A DNA stretch of 64,000 nt. Origin: Gossypium raimondii. Its lineage: Eukaryota > Streptophyta > Magnoliopsida > Malvales > Malvaceae. Every line of letters begins with the position of its first letter. Positions within the stretch are counted from its first letter, which is position 1. Both the position numbers and the translations under genes were made by a program. The stretch spans positions 5,828,001 through 5,892,000 of the forward strand of contig NC_068567.1 of NCBI RefSeq assembly GCF_025698545.1, in the 5' to 3' direction. The notes beneath the pieces are model-generated. The model made no database searches, was not told the DNA's origin, and saw only the letters and a program-made list of their open reading frames with translations. This document shows positions 12,150-23,926 of this stretch, piece by piece.

Positions 12150-13340
12150 AAGAATTTAAGATTTTGAGTAAAGACTAAAAAACAAATCACCTTTGTGAGA
12201 TGAAACTTACAACTTGATCTCTCCCTCAGATGAATTATAAGCTAAAAGAAACCATGAACCAGAATAAAAGATTAATCTGTACCGGAGGTGTTGCTTCTTA
12301 ACATTCAAACTTATCTTCTTATCTTTGTAGAGGCAAGACTGTTACCACCTCAACATTAATCATGTGTAAAATATTATATATTTAAATAATCATGTTTAAA
12401 ATAAAACAAAAACATGATAGATTTAAGTGAATAGGCTAGGATTGCAATATTTACATAGCTAAAAGCACTTAACTCATATTTTATTGGTGGTTTTAATTAC
12501 TGATTTTTGTACCATCAATATTGATATAAATTTTAATTAGAGAAAATATTTGGTACATTAATAATGGACTCTCCACAGGCAAAGTAAAGTTGAAAAGTAT
12601 CTGATAAGGGTACAGTAAAATATTAAAAAAAAAGACACACATGACAAGTTTTTAAAAATTATTTTTCTTTTTAGTATTACGCATATTCGTTTTACAGTCC
12701 ATGTTCGGGGTTCGTGGCTGCCCCTCCCAACAATGTTTATATCATATCACATTTTATTTTTTTACTCATACATATTTATATAGATCAAAGTATTTTTTAC
12801 TTTTTTTTCTTTTTTAATATGGTAAAAACCATTCTGATCATCAAATTTTCATTCAATGAGGAACATTATATTTAATTAAAGAATTGAAATTAGGTGCAAA
12901 TGAGATCTTGACTTCATGTGAAAGAGAAGGCAATGGTTCTCATTATGAGTCAGTTTAGTATTTATATAGTATGGTTAATGATTGAGAGCCAACCAATATT
13001 AGGAAAAGGTCTCCATTCTAATATATCTGGGAATAGGTGAATGGATGGATGATGGAAATGATTTATTATTGTTTAGTTCAAGCGTTGTTGAGGAAAAAAA
13101 GAGTGAAAATCTACATTAAATATAAATTATCTCATATTTAACCACAAGATCTAAATATCATTCAATTGAACTACTACATGAAATACACAATGAAGACCAA
13201 CAGATCATATCAACATAAGATAACAACAAAAATTAAATTAAAAACATCATTTGCAGACCAAAAGAAAAACATTTAAGCTACACACAGATTGACATTTTCA
13301 AATGTTCTTTAAGCTGTAAACTTGGGACATGGAGGGATAT
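12150..13340. other. AT-rich intergenic stretch
   Basis: No coding region or repeat ends recognised. It includes the 3' flank of the CASP-like gene that follows. The short open frame overlapping 13375-13623 on the plus strand is antisense to that gene's last exon. Confidence 0.5.
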
Positions 13341-13342
13341 GT

Positions 13343-16046
13343 CTAGTCGCGGATCTTTTTGTAAAGTGTGAAGGTTGATATCATTGAGAGCAACACCAGA
13401 AGGATGGCAGCAAACAGTGAGAGCGCAAGCGAGCTCGCTGTGTATCGACAGAACTTGTCGTAGACATTGCAGATTTTGGTCCACCCGACGTGAGTGTTGC
13501 CCTTTAATCCGATATAACCGACGGCCCCTGCTGCACCGGTTGCAGAGGCCACGATCCCGACAAATACCTGCATGGTATTGTTGGGAGTCAAAATCGGTCA
13601 TCAATTATCTATGGTTGAGCTAGTGTTCTCGATTAGACTCAGGAGCTAATTGAATAAAGTAGTAAGATGCTTGAATTCTACTCGTTAAATAGATAACAAA
13701 AACAAATTTAAATTTTCGAATCACACAAGAATTACTTACCACATCGAAGAAAGCAAAAAAGAGCAAGAAGGTTTTGGAATAGGTAGGGTTAAGGACGATT
13801 GAAAGTGATGCCAACGCAGTGATAATGCTGTAGAAGCCTGTTACTGATAATGCTGCTATAAAATATCTGCACAAATGGTACATAATTTAACAAAATACAA
13901 AAGATATTATATATATAAAAAAATTAGGGTAAACTACAAAAATAGTCACTTTTATTTTATTCAGATTACACTTTAATCACTTATGTTTGAAATATTATGT
14001 TTTAGTCACTTACGTTATCGTTCATTACGAAGTGGCCACTCTACCGTTAAACTTCGTTACCTCCCTAATGGCAGTCCAAATTAAATTTATTTAATTAAAA
14101 ACTTATTTTCATCCTAGCAACTAGACATCCAAGTTGGTATTTAAAACCCGTTTGGACTGCCATGTAGGACTACCGTGAAGAAGATAGCGGAGTTTAATGG
14201 TAGAGTGATCACTTCGTAATAAAACGATAACGTAAAATTTCAAACATAAATGACTAAAATGTAATCCGAGGCAAACAAAAATAACTATTTTTATAATTTA
14301 CCTTATAAATTATGTCCTATTTTCTTTAGCAACATGGATTTTAATATTGCAAACTATTAAAAATATAGTGTCATTCTATTACAAAAATTCTTCAAAAGTT
14401 TTAGATAAATTTATTTGGCACAAAACCCTTTTTCAATGATTCTCATCAGCAAATAATCTTTTAACAAATTCTTAATAGTTGGTTTAATGTACTTATTAAA
14501 AGATATCATAGAAAATTTTACATTTTAACCCCAAAATTTCATAGTTTTATTTCATCCCTAAACAAAATTCCTGAATTTTTCCTTATATTTAAGAAATAAC
14601 TTACATTGAGATTTTGTTTTTCTTTTATCTTATATATAAATTTACAACATATGAAAGGTTTATTAAACTAAATTCACAAGAATGCAATTATTGAGATTAG
14701 CGACCTCCTTATCACACTATTTATCACACTATCTTTCAATTAAAGAGTCAAGTTTATATTTCTTTTCACCTGTACCCCTTCTGCCTTATGGTCATGGATA
14801 AGCTCAAATGTTTGGCATGTGATAGCTATGGGTGTGGGACACAAGATTATTATTTACTTTGTTTGTTGCCATTTGAAATTTCAACAAGAAATTTCCACAT
14901 TGCAGCCAAAATGTGTAATAGGAACATTCTGTTTTTTAGCTAAGCCCCTAGTGAGATTTTTTTTTAGGCTTAATATTTATTTTTTTCTTTGTGCCATAAT
15001 AAAATTCTCATTTTGATTATTTTACTAATTTTCGGTTAGTTTATCTCTTTACTTTTACCATGTTAATCACTTTAGCTCGTTGACTATTTCTGTTTTAAAA
15101 AAATCTCACTTATCAAATGTGAACATTTAAATAATAATAAAAGGGTCAAAGTGAGAGTTTCACCGTAGTACAGATATGAAAGTGAAAATTTCATTATAAT
15201 ACAAGTCAAAATAGACATTTTGCCTATTATCAAGGGTAAACATGTGAATATATGGGATTTTTTTTCAAAATAAAATTTTAAGGTTCAAAATAGGTATTAA
15301 TTTTTTTCTTAAATAACAAAGGATATGATGCTTTAGTTAGTATTGTAAATGTCAAAATTACAACCTCAAATTTTCAATGTCAGTTTGTAAGTGTGGTTAT
15401 GATTCTTGTGAGAGATTTTGTGATTACTTCATGTTAATTAAGAGATTAACAAAAGTTTTGCTCGACAAATAAGCCACTTAACATGCAAAAATTGCAATCA
15501 AACTATATGAATTTATATTTGAATGAGATTATGACGTAATAAATATATTATAAAATTTAATATAATTATACTTTAGTTGAATGGTAAAATTTAAATATTG
15601 AAAATTATAGTCTTGATTTAGGCCTTATTTTGTGTCTTTTAATATTTCTATTTTTTATATAAAACGCTGAAAATAATATAATTTATTTTGCAAAGTTTGG
15701 ATATTTTCGTCATCATTTAATTGAATTAGTATCCAGTTAGTAAATGTTTAATGTAAGTAGAGATAAATATAAATTATACTTACACGAGGGCAGGTGAATG
15801 ATTGAACTTTGCTTGGAGTTGGATCCTGATTAAAGGGAAGCCTGGCACTGGAACCAGCTCGGTTTCCTTGCTGGTAGCCATGACCACCACTGAAGTTAGA
15901 GTAGCCGCAAATAATAAGACCCGAAGAGCAACATCGACAAAAGAATAGTTGAAAGGGGACTTAGCCGCAGCCGCCACTGCGGATGGTGGGGTAGCTTCAG
16001 ACTTTGGTGATGACAGTGGGACAGCAGTTTTATCAGTGGATGCCAT
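13343..16046 (-). CDS. CASPL1D (type): CASP-like membrane protein, CASPL1D type (3 exons)
   Basis: Four-helix protein of the CASP-like family, thought to scaffold plasma-membrane domains. Exons read 16046-15784, 13866-13740 and 13567-13343, with GTAAGT donors and CAG acceptors, giving 204 residues. The first 35 residues are Ala/Ser/Pro-rich and cytosolic. Helix 1 follows with the conserved Arg (residue 42, DVALRVLL). Helix 3 has the conserved Asp (residue 129, FFDV). The loop [19 protein letters not shown] and the YDKFC motif precede helix 4, and the chain ends YKKIRD. The start ATG has a good context (AACCATGGC). Intron 1 (1.9 kb) holds a Mutator-type MITE. A TATA-like site and a 56-bp duplication lie just upstream. 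Family assignment is firm; the D subgroup rests on recalled similarity. Confidence 0.9.
13927..14303. mobile_element. Mutator-type MITE, copy B, in intron 1 of the CASPL1D-type gene
   Basis: Same long-armed foldback as copies A and C, starting GGGTAAACTACAAAAATAGT. Flanks AAAAAATTA and TATAAATTA agree at 7 of 9 positions, a decayed 9-bp target duplication. It is shorter than copy C because about 75 bases around the loop side of the left arm are missing. Confidence 0.75.
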
Positions 16047-16102
16047 GGTTGGTTTTTGGAATCTCTGAAATGAAATGCTGAAGAAACTGGTGTTGTATAT
16101 GC

Positions 16103-16116
16103 GTTGTATATATGGA
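16103..16116 (-). promoter_or_regulatory. TATA-like box of the CASPL1D-type gene
   Basis: On the minus strand CTCCATATATACAA lies about 60 bases before the start codon. The distance would allow only a short 5' leader. Inferred from sequence and position only. Confidence 0.4.
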
Positions 16117-16208
16117 GAATTGAGAATAGACCAAAGTGTCTCATCTGATAAAAGACAAAACCAAATTTTGGAGAATTGAGAATAGACCGAAGTGTCTTCA
16201 TCTGATAA
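16113..16208. repeat. Two-copy direct repeat (56-bp period) at the CASPL1D-type promoter
   Basis: TGGAGAATTGAGAATAGACC followed by AAGTGTCTCATCTGATAAA at 16113 is repeated at 16169 with one substitution and one inserted base. It sits just upstream of the putative TATA box, so it duplicates possible promoter sequence. Confidence 0.75.
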
Positions 16209-16542
16209 ATAAAAAATAAAAAATAGAAAAACAAATTTTTTGGTTGGATTTCCCTGCACGCAAAGATATAATTACAATCACGAGATTTAATCTAATTGAT
16301 TCATGTAATCACCTTAATATTATTAATCTCCTAGGAAACTTTGTTATTCTGATTTTGTTGGATTTTGAAGTGAAGACTGAAAAGAATTTTCTAACCTTAC
16401 TTCCCCATGATTGTCGCACAACAGGACTAAAAACTTGGCGGCTGCTCATTTTGGCAAATATTAACCATACGTTTTATATTTAATTTAGATAATTGACCCA
16501 TGATATCAACTCACTCAAATGTTTACTATATAATATATATTA

Positions 16543-16620
16543 TACGCTTCAACACATTCAAACCTATATTTTTTATATTGACAACAATGTGTATACCAAT
16601 AAAACTAAAACTCAATCTAC
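16543..16620 (-). mobile_element. tRNA-derived SINE fragment, copy 2
   Basis: On the minus strand it reads GATTGAGTTTTAGTTTTATT then GGTATA, followed by ATAGGTTTGAATGTGTTGAA, matching the A- and B-box regions of the family. The tail is missing. Confidence 0.6.
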
Positions 16621-16699
16621 ATTTTATTATAATTACTTAAATACTCATATATCTATTTACCCAATTCAACCTACGTTTCATCTAATCAAAGACTCAATT

Positions 16700-19600
16700 G
16701 AATGAGACTAGACGTTTCATCTATTATATATCATGACTATGCTTTCCAATATAATTTTTCTTTGTGAAGGTATGCTTTCCATCATGTTATAAATTGATTT
16801 TATGGACGTATTAAACTAAGATTTGATATACTACTTTTTTGTTAAATTTCCGTGGTTATTTGTAATTTATAAAAAGTTAAAATTTTTCAAAAAAATCGAT
16901 GAACAATACTATTTTATTTAAATTAAAATAAATTAAAAGAGTCCTCCAAGGTCCCCAAAACAATGTTGTGTTGTGGGAGATGATGAAAAAATTGGGGGAA
17001 AGAGTATCGAGAGAAGGTTTTATAAACGTGGACATAAACGAATCTTTGGTAGAGTCCCCGTGTATGGTGACTATAAAGAAAGATTGATGTGATAGGGATA
17101 AGATTATTTATATATAACAGTTGGCCTGTCGAGTAGAAGGTTTTACAGCGACTTTCCTTGAAACAAGAAGTATGGGTGAAGTCATTGTGTTGTATTTCTT
17201 TTTATAAAACAATTGAGTCGAAGTATGAGCGCTTGAGGTGTTCCTGAAATTTTCTTGATAGGGTTTGGTGCTTAAAGAGAACCCTTTTCATGATATGGCA
17301 TTATTACTCAACCCCACCAAAGGCCCTTTATAAACACGGTTGAAATCTAATAGCTGTTAATTGCTTTTAAATCGAGTAATGAATGATTGCAATAGTCACT
17401 TTGATTGCTACTGTGATAAACAAGTAAATAAAGTGAACAATAAACACAAAATACAGTTTACGTAGTTAGGTTTCTCTACATCAGTATAGTCTAGATCAAT
17501 AAGTAATTTCACTATATTTAATCCACATACAACAAGTGAATCAAGTTTTATCATTTTCTAAGTATAGAGACGTCACTTTTGTACCTAAAGACTAGAACAC
17601 TCGCTTATAAATTCTTCCTCGAGAACATAGGTTGTAAACATAATTGGTTTACACTTCAAATGCACTCACAAAATAAGTTCCTCAATAAACAATAATAAAA
17701 TACTCTCTATACTCTCTTATAAACTTATACAAGTCTCTCAATATATAGAAATTGTTGAGATTTGTTAGCATACTAGTGATCGATTATAATCCAACTCCTT
17801 ATCGATAGTCGCTACAAAATAGCAAAAGCAACATACTAATGAAGAAGTCTTCAATGCAACCATGATCGGTTCTCCACAATCCAAGAGGTTTACTTGTTTG
17901 ATCCAAGCCAATCTAATTTTTGAGGATAATTACTTTAAATAGATTGGTCTTCAAAGTCGGGCTTCTGTATATCTAAAATACCAACATAATTCAAAGTTCA
18001 AAAATTTTATTTCAATAAATTGTCAATTCAAAATATGCAAGTTAGTAGACTATCACGGGGACAATGAAAATGACCACTTTTGATGGACACTTCAAAAACT
18101 TGTCTCAACATACACTTTTAAGATTCCTCTCTCGAGGATTCTCTCCTACATATTCTCATCTTCTTCTCCCACAAAAGAACCCCATTTTGGGGATTCTCTT
18201 CCCCTTTTTACACCATACTCTCAAGACCATTTAACTCTACAATTCTTTGCCTTCCAATGGTAAATTGCCTGCGAACCTCTAAATCTATACTTGTATCAAT
18301 AGACTTACTAGATACAAGTTAAAAATTAAGGTCTAAATGTACACAAAGTGAGTACCATTTTAAATAAAGTGATAAAGTTTGGGAATTTTTTATAGAAAAT
18401 GCTTTATTATATATTTTTTGGACACAGATGAAATATATTTGTGGGAAAGCTATTTCAATTTTTTTCAACTAAACTTTTATTAATCAATTTTTATTTTTAA
18501 ATGAAGTTTGGCAATTGAACTTTATGATAAATTTTCGTGACCTTTTAGTTTCAAAATTAAATCAAGAAATTGTTCTCAGTTTTAAGTAGAATTTAAGGAT
18601 TCATAAAACTAAATCAAGAAAATTAAATTTATAAAATATCATATTAAAATCCAACTCTATTTTTTTATAAAATTTAATGACATGTGAATTAAAATTCGTC
18701 ATTGCTTTACTCAGGAGATTAATTTCTCATACTTTTTTCCCTTTTATATATTATCCATATAGGTGTTAATGTAGATCAAGAAAAGTTTGAAAATTGCAAT
18801 CAAAGTGCTCTTTTAAGTGCTGTGGTTGGAACCTTATCCTTAATCTTAATTGTTCATAGTCAAAACCTAATCACTTTCTCCCCTATAAAGGCTATATATC
18901 CTTATTTAAAGGAACAAAAAAGATTAAATTAATTAAACAACCCAATTAGAAATTGCCAAATCAACTGCCTTTACTTTCTTTAAGTTTTATTGACCTAAGT
19001 AACCAATTTAGTTAAACCAACCTCAATTTTGACACTTTCTTTTCCTAGCGGCTTTTTAATTAGATTTCTTATACGATATAATCATATAATATAATTAAAA
19101 TAAATTATATTATTGTATAAAGTTCATATATTAAATCGGATTTTAATTAAAATCTTATCTTATATTATATTAGTAAATGAGATATTGATGAAAGAGATGT
19201 AATAATAAGGTTGTTAGATGTTTGAATTTCGTCAAAATTGGATTGTTTGTCTAGATTTATTATTGTTTAAATCTCATCATGTATGGATCTTGTTTAGAGA
19301 TGTTTTGGTGATCAATTTGGTTATATTATAATAATTGGTTTTGATTATGGTTATTCGGATGTATCGATTGTACTTGTAATTTATTAAGTCATTAATTGAG
19401 TTAGGGTGTGTTTGGTTATATTATAATATCACAAGTTAATCGGACACTAAATCAATTAAAACAAACTTAAAAATTCAAGTTTTCTTATTATAAGAGCATT
19501 TTATCTTTTACATATTTTTATACAAAATTTATTAACAAAATTGAAACCCAAAATAAATCTAAAAAATTACACATAATAAAACTTAAAAAATTAAAATTAC

Positions 19601-20728
19601 AAAACATCAACTTAATTATTTCAACCAAAATCCATTAATTTTAATTCAGAATTATGCGTTAAAATAATTTGCGTAAGTTTAAAATCAAATCATAAAGCGA
19701 CTGTTTTTTACGTTTGGATGTGTCCAACTAAGCTCCCAAACCAAGCTTTAATAGCAATGATTGAAAGATTAATTGAATCCATAGATAGTATCGAATGGAA
19801 AACCAAAATGCTATTTTATCATTATTTATATCTATTTTACGATTTATGTTATTTTGGGTTATCCTTTTAATATTATCGTCTCCAAATTTTAAATTTGACA
19901 TAAAGCCGATTTAAATCTAATAAACACTATTCTTTTCAAACTTTCTTAAATAATTAGATTTAAAATTTCAACTTACCAATTTTATTAAAAGTTATATCAT
20001 TAAGCTAAATAATACTATTTATTAGTTAAAAAGAATATTTAATATTTTAATGCTAAAATTATTTTTAAATAACCTTTAACTTATTAATTTTATATTAATT
20101 AATAGAAATTGAAAATTAAACCAGTAGTCGGAGTATTGGTAAAGGTTGGTTAATACTATAACAAAACAAATTCACACACACTTGGTTCTAGATTACATTA
20201 TTATAAATTAAATTTATTTTATACAATTCTATAATTACCCATAAGATTAATTATTTAATAATCAAATTATTGCGTATTTTATGGCTTTTATTCACATATA
20301 TTATACATATAAAGCTTTTAATAAATTAAAATAAATATTTTGTACTGTAAAAATAATCTATCAGGATTTGTCATTTTAGATTATAGAAAAAAACTAATTT
20401 TGAGATTGTACTTAAATTTATAGATATATATCGAAATTCTTAATTCTTTTGATTTTGATATTTTAAATTAGCACATAAGTATTTCAAGAATATGATTCTC
20501 TTTTAAAAAAAAAACTGAAATGTGAGGAAAATTAGGGTATGTGTAATTTGGGACAATAACTTTTAATAGGTAACATTTACACATTAACCTTCATTACAAT
20601 TAGGTCACGGTTGATTAAAATTTAGTTACGTTAGTATGTACATATGTTAAATGGTGAGTATATTTGATATATAGGTCCCTCTATTATATGAATTAGATCA
20701 AATTAGTCCCTTATATACTACAAAAAAA

Positions 20729-20765
<37 letters not shown>

Positions 20766-20940
20766 TTTGAGGTTGATACAGCACCACGTCAAACCAAACC
20801 AATTGTAATAAGTTTTAATTTCGTGTTGGCTAAAAAATATCAACACTTATTCATGCACCTACTTTTTTCCCCATGAGAATACGTTACCTATTAAATTTTT
20901 TTTATTTTTCTTTTACTGTTTGAATTTAATAAAACAAGGA
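16700..20940. other. Long intergenic stretch, strongly AT-rich
   Basis: No coding exons recognised. At 17430-17700 (TTTACGTAGTTAGGTTTCTC and following) the text resembles retrotransposon-flank repeats common in plants, but I could not define ends. A simple (TA)n tract occurs at about 20732-20760. This stretch forms most of the gap between the divergent CASP-like genes. Confidence 0.4.
20732..20760. repeat. (TA)n microsatellite
   Basis: About 14 TA units in a row. Similar TA tracts occur near 33215 and 43370. Confidence 0.9.
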
Positions 20941-20946
20941 TGAGCC

Positions 20947-21063
20947 GATTGAGTCTTAACTCAATTAGCATAGGTGTTGTTATCATTACAGGAGAATGTG
21001 GGTTTGAGTATTATCCTCCTATTTATGGGTTGGAGAAATGCTGTGAGTATATCTAGACATTAT
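20947..21063 (+). mobile_element. tRNA-derived SINE, copy 3
   Basis: Begins GATTGAGTCTTAACTCAATT (A-box region AACTCAATTAGCATAGG) and has the B-box-like GTGGGTTTGAGT. It then carries the family tail ATTATCCTCCTATTTATGGG and TTGGAGAAATGCTG. It aligns closely with the reverse complement of 41055-41168. Confidence 0.75.
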
Positions 21064-21069
21064 GTCAAA

Positions 21070-22780
21070 AAAGCACAAATATGATTAGAACCTATAATGA
21101 GATTGTTAAAAAAATACAAGTATAGTTGTTAACACTATTAAAATTCTTAAAAATATAAATAAATAGATTAATTTTAAATGTACAAAGAGTATATAAACTT
21201 AGAGCATATTTTAATTTTTTATCGAAATATTTTATTTCTTAATCATATATAACATTTTATAGACACCTTTAAAATGATTTTTAAGAAATAATACATTATA
21301 GAAAAATAAAATGGGTTTTTTAATAAAGAAAAAGTTGAAATGATGAATAATTAATATTCTTTTTAATTGAAAAGATCACTTAACTTATAACAATAAACTT
21401 AATCTTAAAAAAACATCTCAAAAATAATTAATAAAATATATACTTTATATTTGCATTTTGTACCAAATTCTTGTTAAAATAGATCAGGTTATCTTTGGAT
21501 GATTAGTTGATTTCTTGAATTATACAAAAGAAAAAAACCAGCTCACAATCAACAAATTAGTACTCTATCAATAAGTGGTAGGTGCAATGGTAAGACACAT
21601 TACTTTCCTAATGAGAGAACACATGTTCAAATCTTGTTAACTACATTGGTATAGAAAGTACGCATAATTATAAATTTAGTTTTCAATATTTATTTATTTT
21701 ATTATTTTGGTTCTAATTCTATTCTATTGATAATAGGAATCAATAAGGGGTGAAAGTTGGTCAAAGATGTAATAGTTCACCCTAAGAGGCAAAAAGTTGT
21801 CGTGCTTCAGTGGTAGGAACAATGGTGAGAGTGGTTAAAATATAGTAGAGGGGGAATGTTGGAAGGTTGAGGATTTGGCTTCAGTTTTGAGATTGCTCTC
21901 CCTTGGCCCTGTTAGAGAAGTGAGAAGATTTATATACATGGGATAGAAGGGATCTCACATGTTGGGGCCTCACTAACAGCAATGTTACATCTTGTCTCCT
22001 TGCAGAGGCGATAAATGTGATTCTATAGATTAATTTTGTGACATTATAGGGCGATTTGGTAAAAAATGAGAACGAGGCTCTATGTGGTTCGTCCTTTGTC
22101 TAGTGCAAGGTTCGATCAGGGGTGGCTCCACGTTGGAGGTTTGCTCAATGTAAGGCTTGTTCAGGAATGACACCTATAACTGTCTGTGGAGGTGGTATAA
22201 CAATTTTTTTATTATCATTTTAGCTCTCGACCTTTAAATTTTAATCAAATTTATTTATTTTTTAGTGGAAAAGCTAACTTGAGTGTTACAATTTTAATAG
22301 CAATGACATGGTAACCCTTATGTATTTCATGAAAATTCAAAAATATTATTAATAAATTTCATAAAATATTTTTAAAAAATCCACTCAACAATAAAGTTGA
22401 CGACCAAAAGTGACCAAAGGGATAAACATTAAATGTTAAATTTATCGAAACCCAAGTTGTGGCCTATTGATCGATTGTTCCTATTTATCGAAATAGTTTG
22501 GATTCGGATTGTCGTTGTATAAGAATTGTTAAATTAATCATACATCTAAAAAGTTATATACGTATCAAATATTAACCTTAAAATATTATGTTTAAATAAT
22601 AGTTGATAATTTAATTGAGCATTTCTAATGCATGAAGTGAAAATATTATTTTATAAAGTAATATTAACAAATGATTTTTACACCATGCTTGGATTAAAAG
22701 TAGCGAAGGAAAAGAAAAGAGTGGAAAGTTTAAAAAAAATGATTAAATTTATCTTGTTTGGATAATTAAAACTAATAAAA
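21070..22780. other. Intergenic stretch with weak repeat signals
   Basis: No coding region recognised. At 21570-21650 GTGGTAGGTGCAATGGTAAG followed by CATGTTCAAATC looks like a degenerate A-box/B-box pair, possibly another SINE. At 22210-22430 the text resembles the foldback family found at 24403-24856, but only one arm is clear. Confidence 0.35.
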
Positions 22781-22834
22781 GTGAAGTACAGTAAAGCAAT
22801 TTTAACCATTTTTGTTTGGATAATCCGTAGAAAG

Positions 22835-23170
22835 GAAAGAAGCAATTATAAGGGACTTTTACAAGTGACAAAGAAAGTAAAGAACAAGGATGGTTTTATG
22901 GTTGAGACTAATGACCAAGAGATGCCTGAAGCCTTAGATGGAAAGGTCTCATACGAGGATACTTTGACGGCCAATAAAAGAGGTGATGTGGTACATGATA
23001 TTGAAGTATTGCCGGAGGATGTCACTATTAATCGGGAGGGAAAGTATCCGGAGATTAGGTTTTTGTCTCAAGTCAGGCGTATTGTGAAAATTGACTATAA
23101 TACTGTTGGAGGGAGAAGGGGTAAGTTCACACGTTTGGCAATTGTTGTTGATTTTAATAAACCATTAGAT
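22835..23170 (+). pseudogene. Fragment of a LINE ORF1 / gag-like nucleic-acid-binding protein
   Basis: The open stretch 22781-23185 ends in IVKIDYNTVGGRRGKFTRLA followed by IVVDFNKPL. This matches the segment just before the zinc knuckle of plant LINE ORF1-type (DUF4283-related) proteins. An acidic segment upstream (EVLPEDVTINREGKYPEIRF) fits the start of the same protein. The roughly 130-residue middle domain is missing and no zinc knuckle follows, so this is an internally deleted relic. It may or may not belong with the LINE tail at 11.1 kb. Confidence 0.6.
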
Positions 23171-23189
23171 TATATATATCTTTAATAAA

Positions 23190-23860
23190 ATTTGAATTTT
23201 ATTTCACTAAGAACAAAATTAATTTTATTAAAATTTAATACAAAGAGGATTAACCTTAAAATTTTGGTTTGTTTTTTATTTTTACGTTCTTTTTAATATA
23301 TATTAAAATAATTATTTAATTATCAAAAGTCTTATGGCCTTTGATGGCACTCCGAATGACGAAGGTTTATTTAATTATTTAATTAACCTAACTAATTTGG
23401 GTTTTTTTTTTTGGAAATAAGTTATATGTTAGGTTAAAAGTAATAAAATTTATTGATCCTTAACTTTATTTTCCAGCATTTAATGCTCTAACACATCAAA
23501 TTTTGAAGCACATAAATGTTGTTTGAACCTCTTTTATGCTAATGAAATATTCATGATATTAGTTAAGATATTAATTAATAATATTATTTACATCAATATC
23601 ATATTATATTATTTCCCATGTTGAGTTTTAAGTAAATTAAAATATTTAGTCATTTAGTTAATATTAAAAACCTTTCACTTATTAATATATATTGATAAAT
23701 TCAGTATTTCTTTCAAAATTTTACCTGCATAAATACAATTTTATTAATAAATTCAACAATTAAATTATTAAAACATTAATCATAATAATAATAATAATAA
23801 TAATAAGGAGCTAAACAAATATTATAGTAGGGTAAGTAACAAATTTATGGGAAGCCAAAG
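23190..23860. other. AT-rich 5' flank of the CASPL1E-type gene
   Basis: No gene seen. It includes an (ATA)n microsatellite at about 23780-23806. The promoter of the gene that follows must lie here. Confidence 0.4.
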
Positions 23861-23862
23861 AC

Positions 23863-23872
23863 AATATATAAG
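23863..23872 (+). promoter_or_regulatory. TATA-like box of the CASPL1E-type gene
   Basis: ACAATATATAAG lies about 57 bases before the start codon, close to the spacing seen at the divergent CASP-like gene. Inferred from sequence and position. Confidence 0.45.
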
Positions 23873-23926
23873 AAGGTGATGGAGTAGAGTGGAAGGAAAT
23901 AGTGGATCAAAAAGTGGGGGTGTGCC

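Noticed and set aside
13375..13623. 82-codon frame on the plus strand
   Set aside because: It is antisense to the third exon of the CASPL1D-type gene and has no domain.
9478..14312. Tourist (PIF/Harbinger) origin of the MITE family, from a TTA beside copy B
   Set aside because: Copies A and C lack a 3-bp TWA duplication, whereas all three have a recognisable 9-bp flanking repeat.
16980..17090. Possible HSP90-like or other coding text (GFINVDINESLVESPC)
   Set aside because: The resemblance is short, a stop follows within a few codons, and no neighbouring exon supports it.
20947..21010. tRNA gene
   Set aside because: A- and B-box-like text is present, but no cloverleaf with acceptor stem forms and the same unit recurs with a common tail. 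A SINE explains it better.
22781..23185. Independent 134-residue gene
   Set aside because: The C-terminal half matches LINE ORF1-type proteins, the middle is deleted, and no promoter or partner exon is visible.
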